Positions 11,111 to 23,479 of a DNA stretch of 64,000 nucleotides are shown piece after piece. The stretch is from Alentia gelatinosa (lineage: Eukaryota > Annelida > Polychaeta > Phyllodocida > Polynoidae): contig OX465579.1 of NCBI GenBank assembly GCA_950022655.1, forward strand, positions 81,231,193-81,295,192. The letters run 5' to 3'. Position 1 is the stretch's first letter, and the number at the start of each line of letters is the position of its first letter. Position numbers and translations under genes: made by a program. The notes under the pieces were generated by a model that saw nothing but the letters and a program-made list of their open reading frames with translations, ran no database searches and was not told the origin of the DNA.

Positions 11111-11350
11111 TTGAACTCGATTTACCTGTGGTAGCTTCCACCGCAGGTGAGATAAACAGTCCCGTCGGTCCACAATAAATTCTGAAATGCCACCAATCGC
11201 CCACTTTTGTACACTGCCCAAATAATCGGTGCCCATTTCTTCGGCAGATGGGAACGCTGCATTATTAGATGAAACCATAATGAAACGTTTACTCATTGGT
11301 AGTTTTTGCTTTGTTGCAGCACTCATCCACAATTATGTGCTTCGACTTAC

Positions 11351-11538
11351 CGATCTTCGACTGGCAGACGGCAGGATAATCTTCAGCCTCTCCCCTGCCG
11401 GACCACTGCCCACTCCCTCTTGATATGACAACTGCCTCGTCTTGTTTCGGTGCACTTCCTTCCCAACTGACGTAAGAAACTGAGGCTCCATCCATCCACA
11501 TCTGACCACCAACCTGTAACCCTATCCAGAACGTTCCC
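11351..11538 (-). CDS. C-type lectin-like domain exon, C-half (CTLD a)
   Basis: This exon completes the CTLD begun at 14084-13916. Seen: acceptor GAGCAG, 188-nt open exon entering in phase 2, donor GTAAGT leaving in phase 1. The protein starts GTFWIGLQVGG, which carries the core WIGL motif, then has WMDGASVSYVSW and ends YPAVCQSKIG, matching the final Cys of the fold. The third conserved cysteine (NC before the WND region) is absent, and no EPN, QPD or WND calcium/sugar motif is visible. Calcium-dependent sugar binding is therefore not predicted; a protein ligand or structural role is possible but is inference. Confidence 0.87.
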
Positions 11539-11769
11539 CTGCTCGCGGGTAAGGATTTAATGTTATTGCTATTAATATCACCAATATGATATGACCATGA
11601 TCGAATTTACTTATAAAACCTGTAGACAAAAGAGATATTGTTTCTTAGAAATTTGGTCTCTCAAATCATGGACTGGAAGCGGCCGCTCCGGCAAGCCGAT
11701 GACTGCCGCACTTTAGTACATACACATGCCATAGGCGGCGCCACCGTTTTGTGATTACTTCCGCGGAGT

Positions 11770-12072
11770 TGACACTATATGGGATGAAACCCACGAGATG
11801 AAAATAGCTTGGTCCGTACTCCACAGAGTTTGACTGCAGAGTAATTCACGAAGCGATGCTGAGTGAATTACTCTGTAGTTATTTGAGGTGGAGTGCAGAC
11901 CAAGTTATTTTCATCGAGCGGGTTTCCGATTTTATCTCACCCTTTATAACATTATTTATTGATGAAATGAGTCACCAAATTAGCCATTGAGTATTGAGTA
12001 CACGAACCACACGGCCGTGGAGTACGACTTCCTCATGTTAAGCCTATGGAGAAAAATACCGGGGTGAGATAA
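11770..12072. mobile_element. Fold-back MITE, copy 1
   Basis: Long imperfect inverted arms about 11793-11930: GATGAAAATAGCTTGGTC against GACCAAGTTATTTTCATC, and GAGTAATTCAC against GTGAATTACTC around a small loop. The right part, TTAAGCCTATGGAGAAAAAT then GGGGTGAGATAA, reappears reverse-complemented at 53931-53970. Both copies also hold an internal ATCTCACCCTTTATA segment. Confidence 0.6.
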
Positions 12073-12074
12073 TA

Positions 12075-13915
12075 CAGTAATATATACCCAAATGCATATC
12101 AGTTATTACACGTATTTCTGTAACAACTTACAATTTTAGTTTTATATTGATTCTAAGTATTTTAAAAAGATGATTAAAATATGCAATGAATGGTGCATAG
12201 ATGATGAAGCTTGGATGTTTAAAAGATATGCAAACCAGGTGCTATTTTTTGTATGATATTTATATTATATGATAAAGTGACTCTGCAGTTACAAAAAGTT
12301 TCCCATTTTTCTTAAATACTTAAAATCAAGTTAGAATCGCAATATAATGATATTCTTATGTCTATGATAACAGAGACTGATTATCAATAACAAGTCATTA
12401 GACAAGTAAGACACTTTAATATATCGTGTTGATTAGAACTATTGACTATATTGTATTGTCTATGTATAGTCCTTGTTCACGTCCTGTGGTGTCTTTGGCT
12501 AGGGTCAGCAGTCAGAATTCCCTCATTTTCAGGTGAAATTCACATTTTCTAATTATTGCATACCCCAAGGCCTTGATAAACTATTTCACCTACACGGAAC
12601 AGTTATAATTACGATCCCAAGTGTGCTGGGGTTTTCTGGATGCACAGCACATTTTGTGTCAATTTCTTATATTTCAAATATTTTGTCTGAAATAATTAAT
12701 CTTATATAAATCAACTAATATTGATCACCGAAATAGAATATAAGTATATGATGATTATATGTTTCCAGCTTATGACAGCATAGATATGGTGCTGCTATAT
12801 AGCTGGTTAGACAAGAGACCCCCGCCAACTCTGCATGTCACCTGGTGGATAAGGCGTGATACTACAGGTGTTAAAATGGCACCATCTAATACGGGAACAT
12901 ACAGCTAATTGGAGAACAATAGCAAGACTAGACTTGCTCAAGTCTTTGATTATGAACAGTCATTAAATGATTAAACACAATAAGATTAAAATTCATTAAA
13001 TTATCCATCCTTCTCTGACTGGCCCATGAATCAACGAGGGGCTAGCCATAGGATGTAGGGACTGGAGCCAGTCTATAGAGAGACAATCATAAGTAGGCCA
13101 TCTCGGCCGTGTTTCTAATCCAGGTCTACCAAGTCCGTGCTCTTATTGAATAATCATATTTATTTGAGCATGGAGAGTGTATCTCTATGGACATGGAAAC
13201 ACTTTGGGAAATCAAGATGTTGAAATTATTCCCACCTCACCAGGCCTTGATAAACTATTTCATCAACAATTTCAAGTATGTTCCCAAACGGAATAGTGAA
13301 AATGATGGCCCTACGTATGCTGGATAATTTTGTCCAGCATAAATAAAGGATTTTTTTTAAAAAATGCACCTAAATAGAACAGCTAAGATTATGGCCCTGG
13401 GACTATTGTTTATTTCCAAAAGAATGGGCAGATTTGGAGTGTTTTCTTTAGATATCAAGTGTATCAAGTCTTGATAGTCAACCTTAGATATATATTCAGA
13501 ATAGTTAGTTGTTTGAATAATCTGCACATTATAATACCTTGCATTCTACTTGCATCACCGGTGAGGGAATACCTGGTGGATAAAGCTAGTACTACAGTCT
13601 ACTGCCATGCCCCCTAGCGGATAAGTCGGAAATCGGTGTTGTACCCGCGAAATCGGTCAACCATAGCCGTAGAATAAACACGGTGATAGGCTTTGTTTCT
13701 TATCCAATGTATGAGGTCTGTGATAAGTCATAAGAGTTACTCAGATAGTATTTGCCTATAAAAGTACTTATTAAGTCAGGGTTATTATACATCCACTATT
13801 AGATTTTCTCCATTAACGTTCAATCCGGAGAACTAGTTAACCTTTAAGTCATAATCAATTAAAATAACCAATCTTGTGATTTTACTTAAGTGGAGAACTA
13901 ATTCACCATACCCAC
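12075..13915. other. Intron DNA with a diverged duplicated segment
   Basis: No gene seen. GGCCTTGATAAACTATTTCA occurs near 12570 and again near 13243, and CCTGGTGGATAA occurs near 12841 and 13571, so roughly 12.5-12.9 kb and 13.2-13.65 kb look like old copies of one element. Confidence 0.4.
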
Positions 13916-14084
13916 CCTGTGACTGCGTTATGAAGGTAATCAAAGATGTTATCATGTCCCGTGGCTGTCTTTGGCATGGCGAGTATTCCTCCTTCTGCTT
14001 TGCAGACAGCGTCTGTAGCAAGCATCGAACCAGATACCTTGGTGGTCCAGAAACAGTTGCCCTCCGCACCGGCGTTACAGGGTA
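13916..14084 (-). CDS. C-type lectin-like domain exon, N-half (CTLD a)
   Basis: This internal exon encodes the first half of a C-type lectin-like domain, an extracellular fold that often binds carbohydrate or protein ligands. Seen: an acceptor ending TTACAG, a 169-nt open exon and a donor GTGGGT; it enters in phase 1 and leaves in phase 2. The protein begins YPCNAGAEGNCFW and continues to AVCKAEGGILAMP, which is the usual CTLD pattern of paired early cysteines, CFW, then C..EGG.LA.P before the domain core. It pairs with the C-half exon at 11351-11538. No signal-peptide or start exon is seen upstream in the window, so this is an inner domain of a larger gene. It is the most upstream exon of this cluster that I can see. 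Confidence 0.85.
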
Positions 14085-14455
14085 CTGTAAGGTGCAGAAA
14101 AATGGCGAGATTACATCCTATAGTTATTCATGGGTATTGTAGAAATCCAAAGTAACCAGTTGATTCACAAGATTGATTTCAATATTTTTCATATAAATTC
14201 CTCCGGGAATTCCCTAATATCATGGGGGATTCTGAACTATTCTGATGTCAATTACTGAATACGCATGCCAATTAATCTCTGAGATAGAGATTTTATCAAG
14301 GTTCTCGAATTAAGAACATGTATCAGAGTGTTCTATTCACATCACCGTAGATGGAAATTATCGTAAAGCTGGATCAGTCTTAATCTTGGCCATCGTTTGC
14401 CACGAATGGCGTTAGGCCTAGTGATCCCTAGTCAAAACTCGATATACACTCCGTA

Positions 14456-15388
14456 AAAATCTCTCGCTCTCGCTCTCTCCGCCTCTCCCTTTCTCCCCCC
14501 ATCCCCCTCGCTCCCTCGCTCCCTCCCTCTCTCTTTCTGTCTCTCTCTGTCTCTCTTTCTGTCTCCTTCTCTCTCCATCTCTCTCCTTCTCTCTCTCTGT
14601 CTCTTTCTCTGTTTCTATCTGTCTCTCTCTGTCTCCTTACTGACTGTCCATCTCTCTCTCTCTCTCCGTCTCTCTCTCTCTCCGTCTCTCTCTCTCCGTC
14701 TCTCTCTCTCTCCGTCTCTCTCTCTCTCCGTCTCTCTCTCTCTCCGTCTCTCTCTCTCTCCGTCTCTCTCTCTCTCCGTCTCTCTCTCTCTCCGTCTCTC
14801 TCTCTCTCTCCATCTCTCTCCGTCTCTCTCTCTCTCCGTCTCTCTCTCCGTCTCTCTCTCTCCTTCACTCCTTCTCCATCTCTGTCTTCATCGTTCTATG
14901 TCTCTTCCTCTCTCTATCACTCTCGATCTCCATCATTCTCTCTCTCCATCATTCTCTCTCTCCATCATTCTCTCTCCACATCATTCTCTCTCCACATCAT
15001 TCTCTCTCTCCGTCATTCTCTCTCTCCGTCATTCTCTCTCTCCGTCATTCTCTCTCTCCGTCATTCTCTCTCTCCGTCATTCTCTCTCTCCGTCATTCTC
15101 TCTCTCCGTCATTCTCTCTCTCCGTCATTCTCTCTCTCCGTCATTCTCTCTCTCTGTCATTCTCTCTCGCCGTCTCACTCTCTCAGACTTTCTGTCTCTG
15201 TCTCTGTCTCCTTCTCTCTCTTTCTCTCTCTCTGTCTCACTCTCCATCTTTCTCTCACCATTTCTCTCTCTGTCTCTCCTTCTCTGTCTCTGTCTCTCTT
15301 TCTGTCTTTCTCTCCGTCTCCCTCTGTCTCCATCTCTATTTGTCTCACTCCTTCCCTCTCTCTTTCTCCGTCTCTCTGTCTCTCTCCG

Positions 15389-15421
<33 letters not shown>

Positions 15422-15430
15422 ATGTTGCTC
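14456..15430. repeat. Pyrimidine simple-sequence tract (TCTC/TCTG), with a 16-bp subarray
   Basis: Almost pure TC dinucleotide-type sequence with CTCTCTCTCCGTCTCT units. At about 14990-15165 it becomes a regular 16-bp array of CTCTCTCTCCGTCATT. The open frames over it are low-complexity Ser/Leu or Arg/Glu tracts and are not genes. It borders repeat block 1. Confidence 0.9.
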
Positions 15431-15727
15431 ATGGCAGTGGGGCTCCAATATTATATATTTTCATTGTAATTATCATTAGTTGTTTACATTCAAACAATAT
15501 AGATAAAATATTGTTGACATGTAATTCCAGATGCCTGCCCGGCTACTGCCTGCCTCCTGACCATGATGTGATGATTGATTTGTGATGCTGTATGAAACCT
15601 GCTCCTGGAGGATGCCTCCTGATGACTGCCGCCAGATGATGCCATGTGAAGCCTGCCCCCAGAATATGCTTTCCGATGACTGCTGCTAAGAGGTAGGAGA
15701 TAATTTATGATTCAATCTATTCTATAG

Positions 15728-15976
15728 ATGACTCCCGTTGCCTGCCTGATGACTGCCTGCCACCTGTCCCGTTGCCTGCCTCCAGAAGACTACCTTCTCT
15801 GCTGCCTCACAGGACACAACCTGCTCAACTGCCGCCGGAAGATGCCTGCTGATGACAACCGCCAGATGACGCCGTGTGAAGCCCGCCCCCAGAAGATGCC
15901 TCCTGATGACTGCCGCCAGATGACGCTGCCTGAAGCCCGCCCCGACAAGATGCCTCCTGATGACTGCTGCTGCTGA
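15728..15976 (+). CDS. Cys-rich repeat ORF, possible exon
   Basis: An 82-codon plus frame just after a TCTATAG acceptor-like site. It contains ACHLSRCLPPEDYLLCCLTG, then CRRKMPADDNRQMTPCEA and repeats KMPPDDC.QMT..EARPDK, ending DDCCC and a TGA that recurs in many units. No known domain is recognised. It joins two repeat-motif types found separately elsewhere in the block and so may show what an intact product looked like. It could equally be a chance open stretch of a satellite. Confidence 0.3.
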   Translation: MTPVACLMTACHLSRCLPPEDYLLCCLTGHNLLNCRRKMPADDNRQMTPCEARPQKMPPDDCRQMTLPEARPDKMPPDDCCC

Positions 15977-16491
15977 CTTTGGTTTGTTGTGTGTAATGTT
16001 TCTGTAGGGATACTGCCACTGTTTGTATTTTCTTGTCAACTGTCATTGCTTGTCCTAATTCCTGTTTGTTGTCAGACGTCTGTTTCCTGTTACCTGACTG
16101 CTGTGTTGCCTGACTGCTGTGTCGCCTGCTTGGATCCAAGTGAGTGATGCCAATTCGCTGATGCTGTATGACTCCTGCTGACTAATGCCGTCTCCTGTTG
16201 CCTGCCGCCAGCCCACCCTGTGTGAAGCCTGCCTCGAAGACGCCTCCTGATGACCCCCTGCCAGATGATGCCGTGTGAAGCCTGCCTCCCGTAGATGCCT
16301 CCTCATGACCGCTGCCAAGAGGTAGGAGACTATTTATGATTGGATCTATTCTATAGGACTATAGTCAACTTTAATGCATAGCAAATACTTTCTTGAAAAG
16401 CTCTCAATGCATTAGGTCTCCTATAATTCCCTTTCTTTAGAATTCTCTTAGCATTATCTGTTGATTTAAATATTGTTGACATGTAATGCAG

Positions 16492-16751
16492 ATGCCTGCC
16501 TGCCTGCCGCCTGTTCAAGCCGTGTGAAGCCTGCCACCATGAGATGACACCCGTTGCCTGCCTGATGACTGCCTGCCGCCTGTCCAAGCCGTGTGAAGCC
16601 TGTTGCCGAAAGATGACTCCTGTTGCCTGCCTCCAGACGACCGCCTTCTCTGCTGCCTCACAGGACACAACCTGCTCAACTACTGCATGGATGGTTGTGA
16701 CTACCTGGGGCGAGGTCGGGGCCCCAGGAGCCAGAGAGGGAGCGACTCCAG
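16492..16751 (+). CDS. Cys-rich exon-like module, open
   Basis: 260-nt module between acceptor ACATGTAATGCAG and donor GTAGGAG. It is open when read in phase 2: CLPACRLFKPCEACHHEMTP, then VACLMTACRLSKPCEACCRK, then WMVVTTWGEVGAPG. Two copies of a roughly 24-residue Cys-rich motif (CRLxKPCEAC..KMTPVAC) are followed by a non-repeated tail. The same length and phase occur at 18926-19185. A competing frame reads YCMDGCDYLGRGRGP over the tail, so the true frame there is uncertain. No family is recognised. Confidence 0.4.
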
Positions 16752-17775
16752 GTAGGAGACAATTTATGATCACATATCTTTTTCATGAACTTGGGTCTAT
16801 GACTTAAAAATCTATTCAATTTGAATGGATTCCAAATATTTCCTTGACAAAATTTAATTCCATTAGGACTTGGAGATTGAATCTTTTCTTTGGAATTCTC
16901 TTAGAATTATCTATTTTGTTTGACTCTTGATATGGTTGACGCAATTTTAGATGCCTGCCTGACTGCTGCCTGCCTCCTGTCCATGATGTGACTGTTTCCT
17001 AATGCCGTATGAAGACTGCTGCTGAAAGATGCCTCCTGATGCCTGCTGCCAGATGAAGCCGTGTGAAGCCTGCCGCCAGATGACGCCATGTGAAGCCTGC
17101 CGCCAGAAGATGCCTCCTGATGACTGCCGCCAGATGACGCAGCCAGATGACGCAGCCTGAAGCCTGCCCGGACAAGATGCCTCCTGATAACTGCTGCTGC
17201 TGACTTCGGTTTGTTGTGTGTAGTGTAATTCTTCTAAATTTTCTTCTGCTGTATGACTCATGCTTACTAATGTCTCCTCTTGCCTGCCGCCAGCCGACCC
17301 CGTGTGGTGCCTGCCACCGGAAGATGCCTCCTGATGACTGGCACCTGATGACGCTGCCAAATGATGCCGCCTGAAGCCTGCCCTGACAAGATGCCTCCTG
17401 ATGACTGCTGCCGCTGACTTCGGTTTGTTGTGTGTAATGTAAGTGTTCCATCTTTCCTTTCTGTGGGGATCCTGCCATTGTTTGTATTTTCATGTCAACT
17501 GTCATTGCTTGTCCTAATTCCTGTTTGGGTCTATGACATAGGCAATAGAATTGACTATAATCATTCAATACATTTTCTTAAAAAGATTTAAATGCATTGG
17601 GTCTCCTATATTATTCTTTCATTAGAATTTTCTCAGCATTGATCTCTTCCTTATCACTATTTCCTTGAAAAGATTCAATTTCGTGGGCTCCAATGTTATG
17701 TATTTTATTTGAAATTCTCTTAACATTAGTTGTTTACATTCAAACAATATAAATATCGATGACATGTAATCCCAG

Positions 17776-17903
17776 ACTACTGCCTGCTGCCAGAAGAAGA
17801 CACATCTCCTAACAGGACACAACATGGTTGCATGGATGGTTGTGACTTCCTGGGGCGAGGTTGGGGCCCCAGGACCCAAATTCAAGAGAAGGAAAGACGA
17901 GAG
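17776..17903 (+). CDS. Short exon-like module (CMDGCDF type)
   Basis: 128-nt module with acceptor GTAATCCCAG and donor GTAGGAG, open as DYCLLPEEDTSPNRTQHG followed by CMDGCDFLGRGWGPRTQIQE and a basic tail. The CMDGCD(Y/F)LGRG frame is also present over the tails of the larger modules. An identical-length copy lies 25,227 bp away at 43003-43130. Function unknown. Confidence 0.35.
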
Positions 17904-18925
17904 GTAGGAGACAAAATATAATTAGACCCAAATTCTTCCAAATGGTATGTATGACATAGGCGAATTGACTATAATCATACAATATATTTTCTTGAAAAGA
18001 TTTAAATGCATTTGGTCTCCTTTATTATCTTTTCTTTAGAATATCATTTCTATGGAATTCTCTTAAAATTAGTTGTTTACATTCAGATAATATAAATATT
18101 CTTGACTTGTCATTTCAGATGCCTGCCTCGATGACGCCTCCTGATGACTGCTGCCGCTGACTTCGGTTTGTTGCGTGTAGTGTAATTCTTCTGAATTTCC
18201 TTCTGCTGTATGACTCATGCTTACTAATGTCTCCTCTTGCCTGCCGCCAGCTGACCCCGTGTGAAGCCTGATGTCTGAAGATGCCTCCTGATGACTGCCA
18301 CCAGATGACGCCGCCTGAAGCCCGCCCCGACAAGATGCCTCCTGATGACTGCTGCTGCTGCTGACTTCGGTTTGTTGTGTGTAATGTAAGTGTTCCACCT
18401 TTTCTTTCTGTGGGATCCTGCCACTGTTTGTATTTTCATGTCAACTGTCATTGCTTGTCCTAATTCCTGTTTGTTGCCAGACGTCTGTTTCCTGTTGCCT
18501 GATTGCTGTGTTGCCTGACTGCTCTGTCGCCTGCTTGGATCCAAGTGATTGATGCCGGTTCGCTGATGCTGTATGACTCCTGCTGACTAATGCCGTCTCC
18601 TGTTGCCTGCCGCCAGCCCACCCTGTGTGAAGACTGCCTCGAAGACGCCTCCTGATGACTGCTGCCAGACGATGCCTCCTGATGACCCCCTGCCAGATGA
18701 TGCAGTGTGAAGCCTGCCTCCAGTAGAGGCCTCCTGATGACCCCCTGCCAAGAGGTAGAAGGCAATTTATGATTGGATCTATCATATAGGACTATTGTCA
18801 ACTTTAATGCATAGCAAATACTTTCTTGAAAAGCTCTCAATGCATTGGGTCTCCTATAATTCCCTTTCTTTAGAATTCTCTTAGCATTATCTGTTGATTT
18901 AAATATTGTTGACATGTAATTGCAG

Positions 18926-19185
18926 ATGCCTGCCTGCCTGCCGCCTGTTCCAGCCGTGTGAAGCCTGCTGCAATGAGATGACTCCCGTTGCCTGCGTGAT
19001 GACTGCCTGCCGCCTGTCCAAGCCGTGTGAAGCCTGTTGCCGAAAGATGACTCCTGTTGCCTGCCTCCAGATGACTACCTTCTCTGCTGCCTCACGGGAC
19101 GCAACCTGCTCAACTACTGCATGGATGGTTGTGACTACCTGGGGCGAGGTCGGGGCCCCAGGAGCCAGAGAGGGAAAGACTCCAG
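18926..19185 (+). CDS. Cys-rich exon-like module, open
   Basis: Close paralogue of 16492-16751: 260 nt, acceptor TGTAATTGCAG, donor GTAGGAG, same entry and exit phases and no stop in the frame with CRLFQPCEACCNEMTPVAC and CRLSKPCEACCRKMTPVAC. Most other copies, such as 22802, 44150 and 47470, carry TAG at the first EM position (CCATTAGATG instead of CCATGAGATG), so this is one of the few uninterrupted modules. Confidence 0.4.
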
Positions 19186-22100
19186 GTAGGAGACAATTTA
19201 TGATCACATATCTTTTTCATGAACTTGGGTCTATGACTTAAAAATTTACTCAATTTTATTTCCTTGAAAATAATTAATTCCATTAGGACTCTGAGATTGA
19301 ATCATTTCTTTGAAATTCTCTTAGAATTATCTATTTTGTTTGACGGTTGATATGGTTGTCATGTAATTTTAGATGCCTGACTGCTGCCTGCCTCCTGTCC
19401 ATGATGTGAACGTTTCCTGATGCCGTATGAAGACTGCTGCTGAAAGATGCCTCCTGATGCCTGCTGCCAGATGAAGCCGTGTGAAGCCTGCCGCCAGATG
19501 ACTCCACCAGATGACTGCTGCCAGATGATCCCCCTGAAGCCCGCCCCGACGAGATGCCTCCTGCTGACTAATGCCGCTGACTTTGGTTTGTTGTGTGTAA
19601 TGTAAGTGTTCCATCTTTCCTTTCTGTGGGGATCCTGCCATTGTTTGTATTTTCATGTCAACTGTCATTGCTTGTCCTAATTCCTGTTTGTTGCCAGACG
19701 TCTGTTTCCTGTTGCCTGACCATGTTGCCTGCTGGGATCCACGTGAGTGATGCCGGTCTCCTAATGCTGAATGATTCCTGACTAATGCTGTCTCCCGTTG
19801 CCTGCCGCCAGCCGCCGCCGTTTGATGCCTGCCCCCGGAAGATGCCACCTGATGACTGCCGCCTGATGACGCTGCCAGATGACGCCACCTGAAGCCCACC
19901 CCGACAAGATGCCTCCTGATGACCGCTGACTTTGGTTTGTTGTGTGTAATGTAAGTGTTCCATCTTTCCGTTCTGTGGGAATCCTGCCATTGTTTGTATT
20001 TTCATGTCAACTGTCATTGCCAGTCCTAATTCCTGTTTGTTGCCAGACGTTTGTTTCCTGTTGCCTGACCATGTTGCCTGCTGGGAGCCACGTGAGTGAT
20101 GCCGGTCTCCTAATGCTGAATGACTCCTGCTGACTAATACCGTCTCCCGTTGCCTGCCGCCAGCCGCCGCCGTTTGGTTCCTGCCGCCGGAAGATGCCAC
20201 CTGATGACTGCTGCCAGATGATGCCTCCTGATGACCCCCTGCAAGATGATGCCGTGTGAATCCTGCCTCCAGATGATGCCTCCTGATGACCCCCTGCCAG
20301 ATGATGCCGTGTGAAGCCTGCCTCCAGAAGATGCCTCCTGATGACCGCTGCCAAGAGGTAGGAGACAACTTATAATTGGATCTATCATATAGGACTATTG
20401 TCAACTTTAATGCGTAGCAAATACTTTCTTGAAAAGCTATAAATGCATTGGGTTTTCTATAATTTCCTTTCTTTAGAATTCTCTTAGCATTATCTGTTGA
20501 TTTAAATATTGGTGACATGTAATTGCAGATCCCTGCCTGCCGCCTGTCCAAACCGTGTGAAGCCTGCCGCCATTAGATGACTCCTGTTTCCTGATGACCC
20601 CCTGCCAGATGATGCCGTGTGAAGCCTGCCTCCAGACGATGCCTCCTGATGACCCCCTGCCAGATGATGCCGTGTGAAGCCTGCCTCCAGAAGATGCCTC
20701 CTGATGACCGCTGCCAAGAGGTAGGAGACAACTTATAATTGGATCTATTATATAGGACTATTGTCAAATTTAATGCATAGCAAATACTTTCTTGAAAAGC
20801 TATAAATGCATTGGGTTTCCTATAATTTCCTTTCTTTAGAATTCTCTTAGCATTATCTGTTGATTTAAATATTGGTGACGTGTAATTGCAGATGCCTGCC
20901 TGCCGCCTGTCCAAACTGTGTGAAGCCTGCCGCCATTAGATGACTTCTGTTTCCTGCCTGATGACTGCCTGCCGCTTGTCCAAACCGTTGAAGCCTGTTG
21001 CCGAAAGATGACACCCTTTGCTTGCCTCCAGATGACTGCCTTCTCTGCTGCCTCACAGGACGCAACCTGCTCAACTACTGCATGGGTGGTTGCGACTACC
21101 TGGGGCGAGGTCGGGGCCCCAGGAGCCAGAGAAGGAACGACTCCAGGTAGGAGAAATTTATGATCACATCTTTTTCATGAACTTGGTTCTATGACTTAAA
21201 AATCTATCTAATTTGAATGGATTCCAAATATTTCCTTGACAAAATTTAATTCCATTAGCACTCGGAGATTGAATCTTTTCTTTGGAATTCTCTTAGAATT
21301 ATCTATTTTGTTTGACTCTTGATATGGTTGACATAATTTTAGATGCCTGCCTGACTGCTGCCTGCCTCCTGTCCGTGATGTGAGCGTTTCCTGATGCCGT
21401 ATGAAGACTGCTGCTGAAAGATGCCTCCTGATGCCTGCCACCAGATGAAGCCGTGTGAAGCCTGCCGCCAGATGACTCCACCAGATGACTGCTGCCAGAT
21501 GATCCCCCTGAAGCCCGCCCCGACGAGATGCCTCCTGCTGACTAATACCGCTGACTTTGGTTTGTTGTGTGCAATGTAAGTGTTCCATCTTTCCTTTCTG
21601 TGGGGATCCTGCCATTGTTTGTATTTTCATGTCAACTGTCATTGCTTGTCCTAATTCCTGTTTGTTGCCAGACGTCTGTTTCCTGTTGACTGACCATGTT
21701 GCCTGCTGGGATCCACGTGAGTGATGCCGGTCTCCTAATGCTGAATGACTCCTGACTAATGCTGTCTCCCGTTGCCTGCCGCCAGCCGCCGCCGTTTGAT
21801 GCCTGCCCCCGGAAGATGCCACCTAATGACTGCTGCCTGATGACTCTGCCAGATGACGCCACCTGAAGCCCGCCCCAACAAGATGCCTCCTGATGACTGC
21901 TGACTTTGGTTTGTTGTGTGTAATGTAAGTGTTCCATCTTTCCTTTCTGTGGGGATCCTGCCATTGTTTGTATTTTCATGTCAACTGTCATTGCTTGTCC
22001 TAATTCCTGTTTGTTGCCAGACGTCTGTTTCCTGTTGCCCGATCATGTTGCCTGCTGGGATCCACGTGAGTGATGCCGGTCTCCTAATGCTGAATGACTC

Positions 22101-23479
22101 CTGCTGACTAATACCGTCTCCCGTTGCCTGCCGCCAGCCGCCGCCGTTTGATGCCTCCCGCCGTAAGATGCCACCTGATGACTGCTGCCAGATGATGCCT
22201 CCTGATGACCCCCTGCCAGATGATGCCGTGTGAAGCCTGCCTCCAGAAGATGCCTCCTGATGACCGCTGCCAAGAGGTAGGAGACAACTTATAATTGGAT
22301 CTATCATATAGGACTATTGTCAACTTTAATGCGTAGCAAATACTTTCTTGAAAAGCTATAAATGCATTGGGTTTTCTATAATTTCCTTTCTTTAGAATTC
22401 TCTTAGCATTATCTGTTGATTTAAATATTGGTGACATGTAATTGCAGATCCCTGCCTGCCGCCTGTCCAAACCGTGTGAAGCCTGCCGCCATTAGATGAC
22501 TCCTGTTTCCTGATGACCCCCTGCCAGATGATGCCGTGTGAAGCCTGCCTCCAGACGATGCCTCCTGATGACCCCCTGCCAGATGATGCCGTGTGAAGCC
22601 TGCCTCCAGAAGATGCCTCCTGATGACCGCTGCCAAGAGGTAGGAGACAACTTATAATTGGATCTATTATATAGGACTATTGTCAAATTTAATGCATAGC
22701 AAATACTTCCTTGAAAAGCTATAAATGCATTGGGTTTCCTATAATTTCCTTTCTTTAGAATTCTCTTAGCATTATCTGTTGATTTAAATATGTAATTGCA
22801 GATGCCTGCCTGCCGCCTGTCCAAACCGTGTGAAGCCTGCCGCCATTAGCTGACTCCTGTTTCCTGCCTGATGACTGCCTGCTGCTTGTCCAAGCCGTGT
22901 GAAGCCTGCTGCCATGAGATGACTCCTGTTTCCTGCCTGATGACTGCCTGCCGCCTGTCCAAGATGTGTGAAGCCTGTTGCCGAAAGATGACACCCGTTG
23001 CTTGCCTCCAGATGACTGCCTTCTCTGCTGCCTCACAGGACGCAACCTGCTCAACTACTGCATGGATGGTTGTGACTACCTGGGGCGAGGTCGGGGCCCC
23101 AGGAGCCAGAGAAGGAACGACTCCAGGTAGGAGAAATTTATGATCACATCTTTTTCATGAACTTGGGTCTATGACTTAAAAATATATTCAAATTGAATAG
23201 ATTCCAAATATTTCATTGAAAAAATTTAATTCCATTAGGACTCGGAGATTGAATCTTTTCTTTGGAATTCTCTTAGAATTATCTATTTTGTTTGACTCTT
23301 GATATGGTTGACGTAATTTTAGATGCCTGCCTGATTGCTGCCTGCCTCCTGTCTAATGCCGTCTCCCGTTGCCTGCAGCCAGCCGCCGCCATTTGATGCC
23401 TGCCGCCGGAAGATGCTGCCTGATGACGCTGCCAGATGACGCCGCCTGAAGCCCACCCTGACAAGATGCCTCCTGATGA

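Noticed and set aside
11063..11423. Open frames at 11063-11332 (minus) and 11229-11423 (plus)
   Set aside because: No CTLD or other motif; they lie across the donor side of lectin exon 11351-11538 and the adjoining intron.
13876..14155. Plus-strand open frames at 13876-14142 and 13946-14155
   Set aside because: They are the antisense of lectin exon 13916-14084, which has the correct CTLD motifs and splice phases on the minus strand.
14428..15585. Ser/Leu- and Arg/Glu-rich open frames over the TC tract
   Set aside because: Translation of simple sequence only; no complexity, splice sites or homologous domain.
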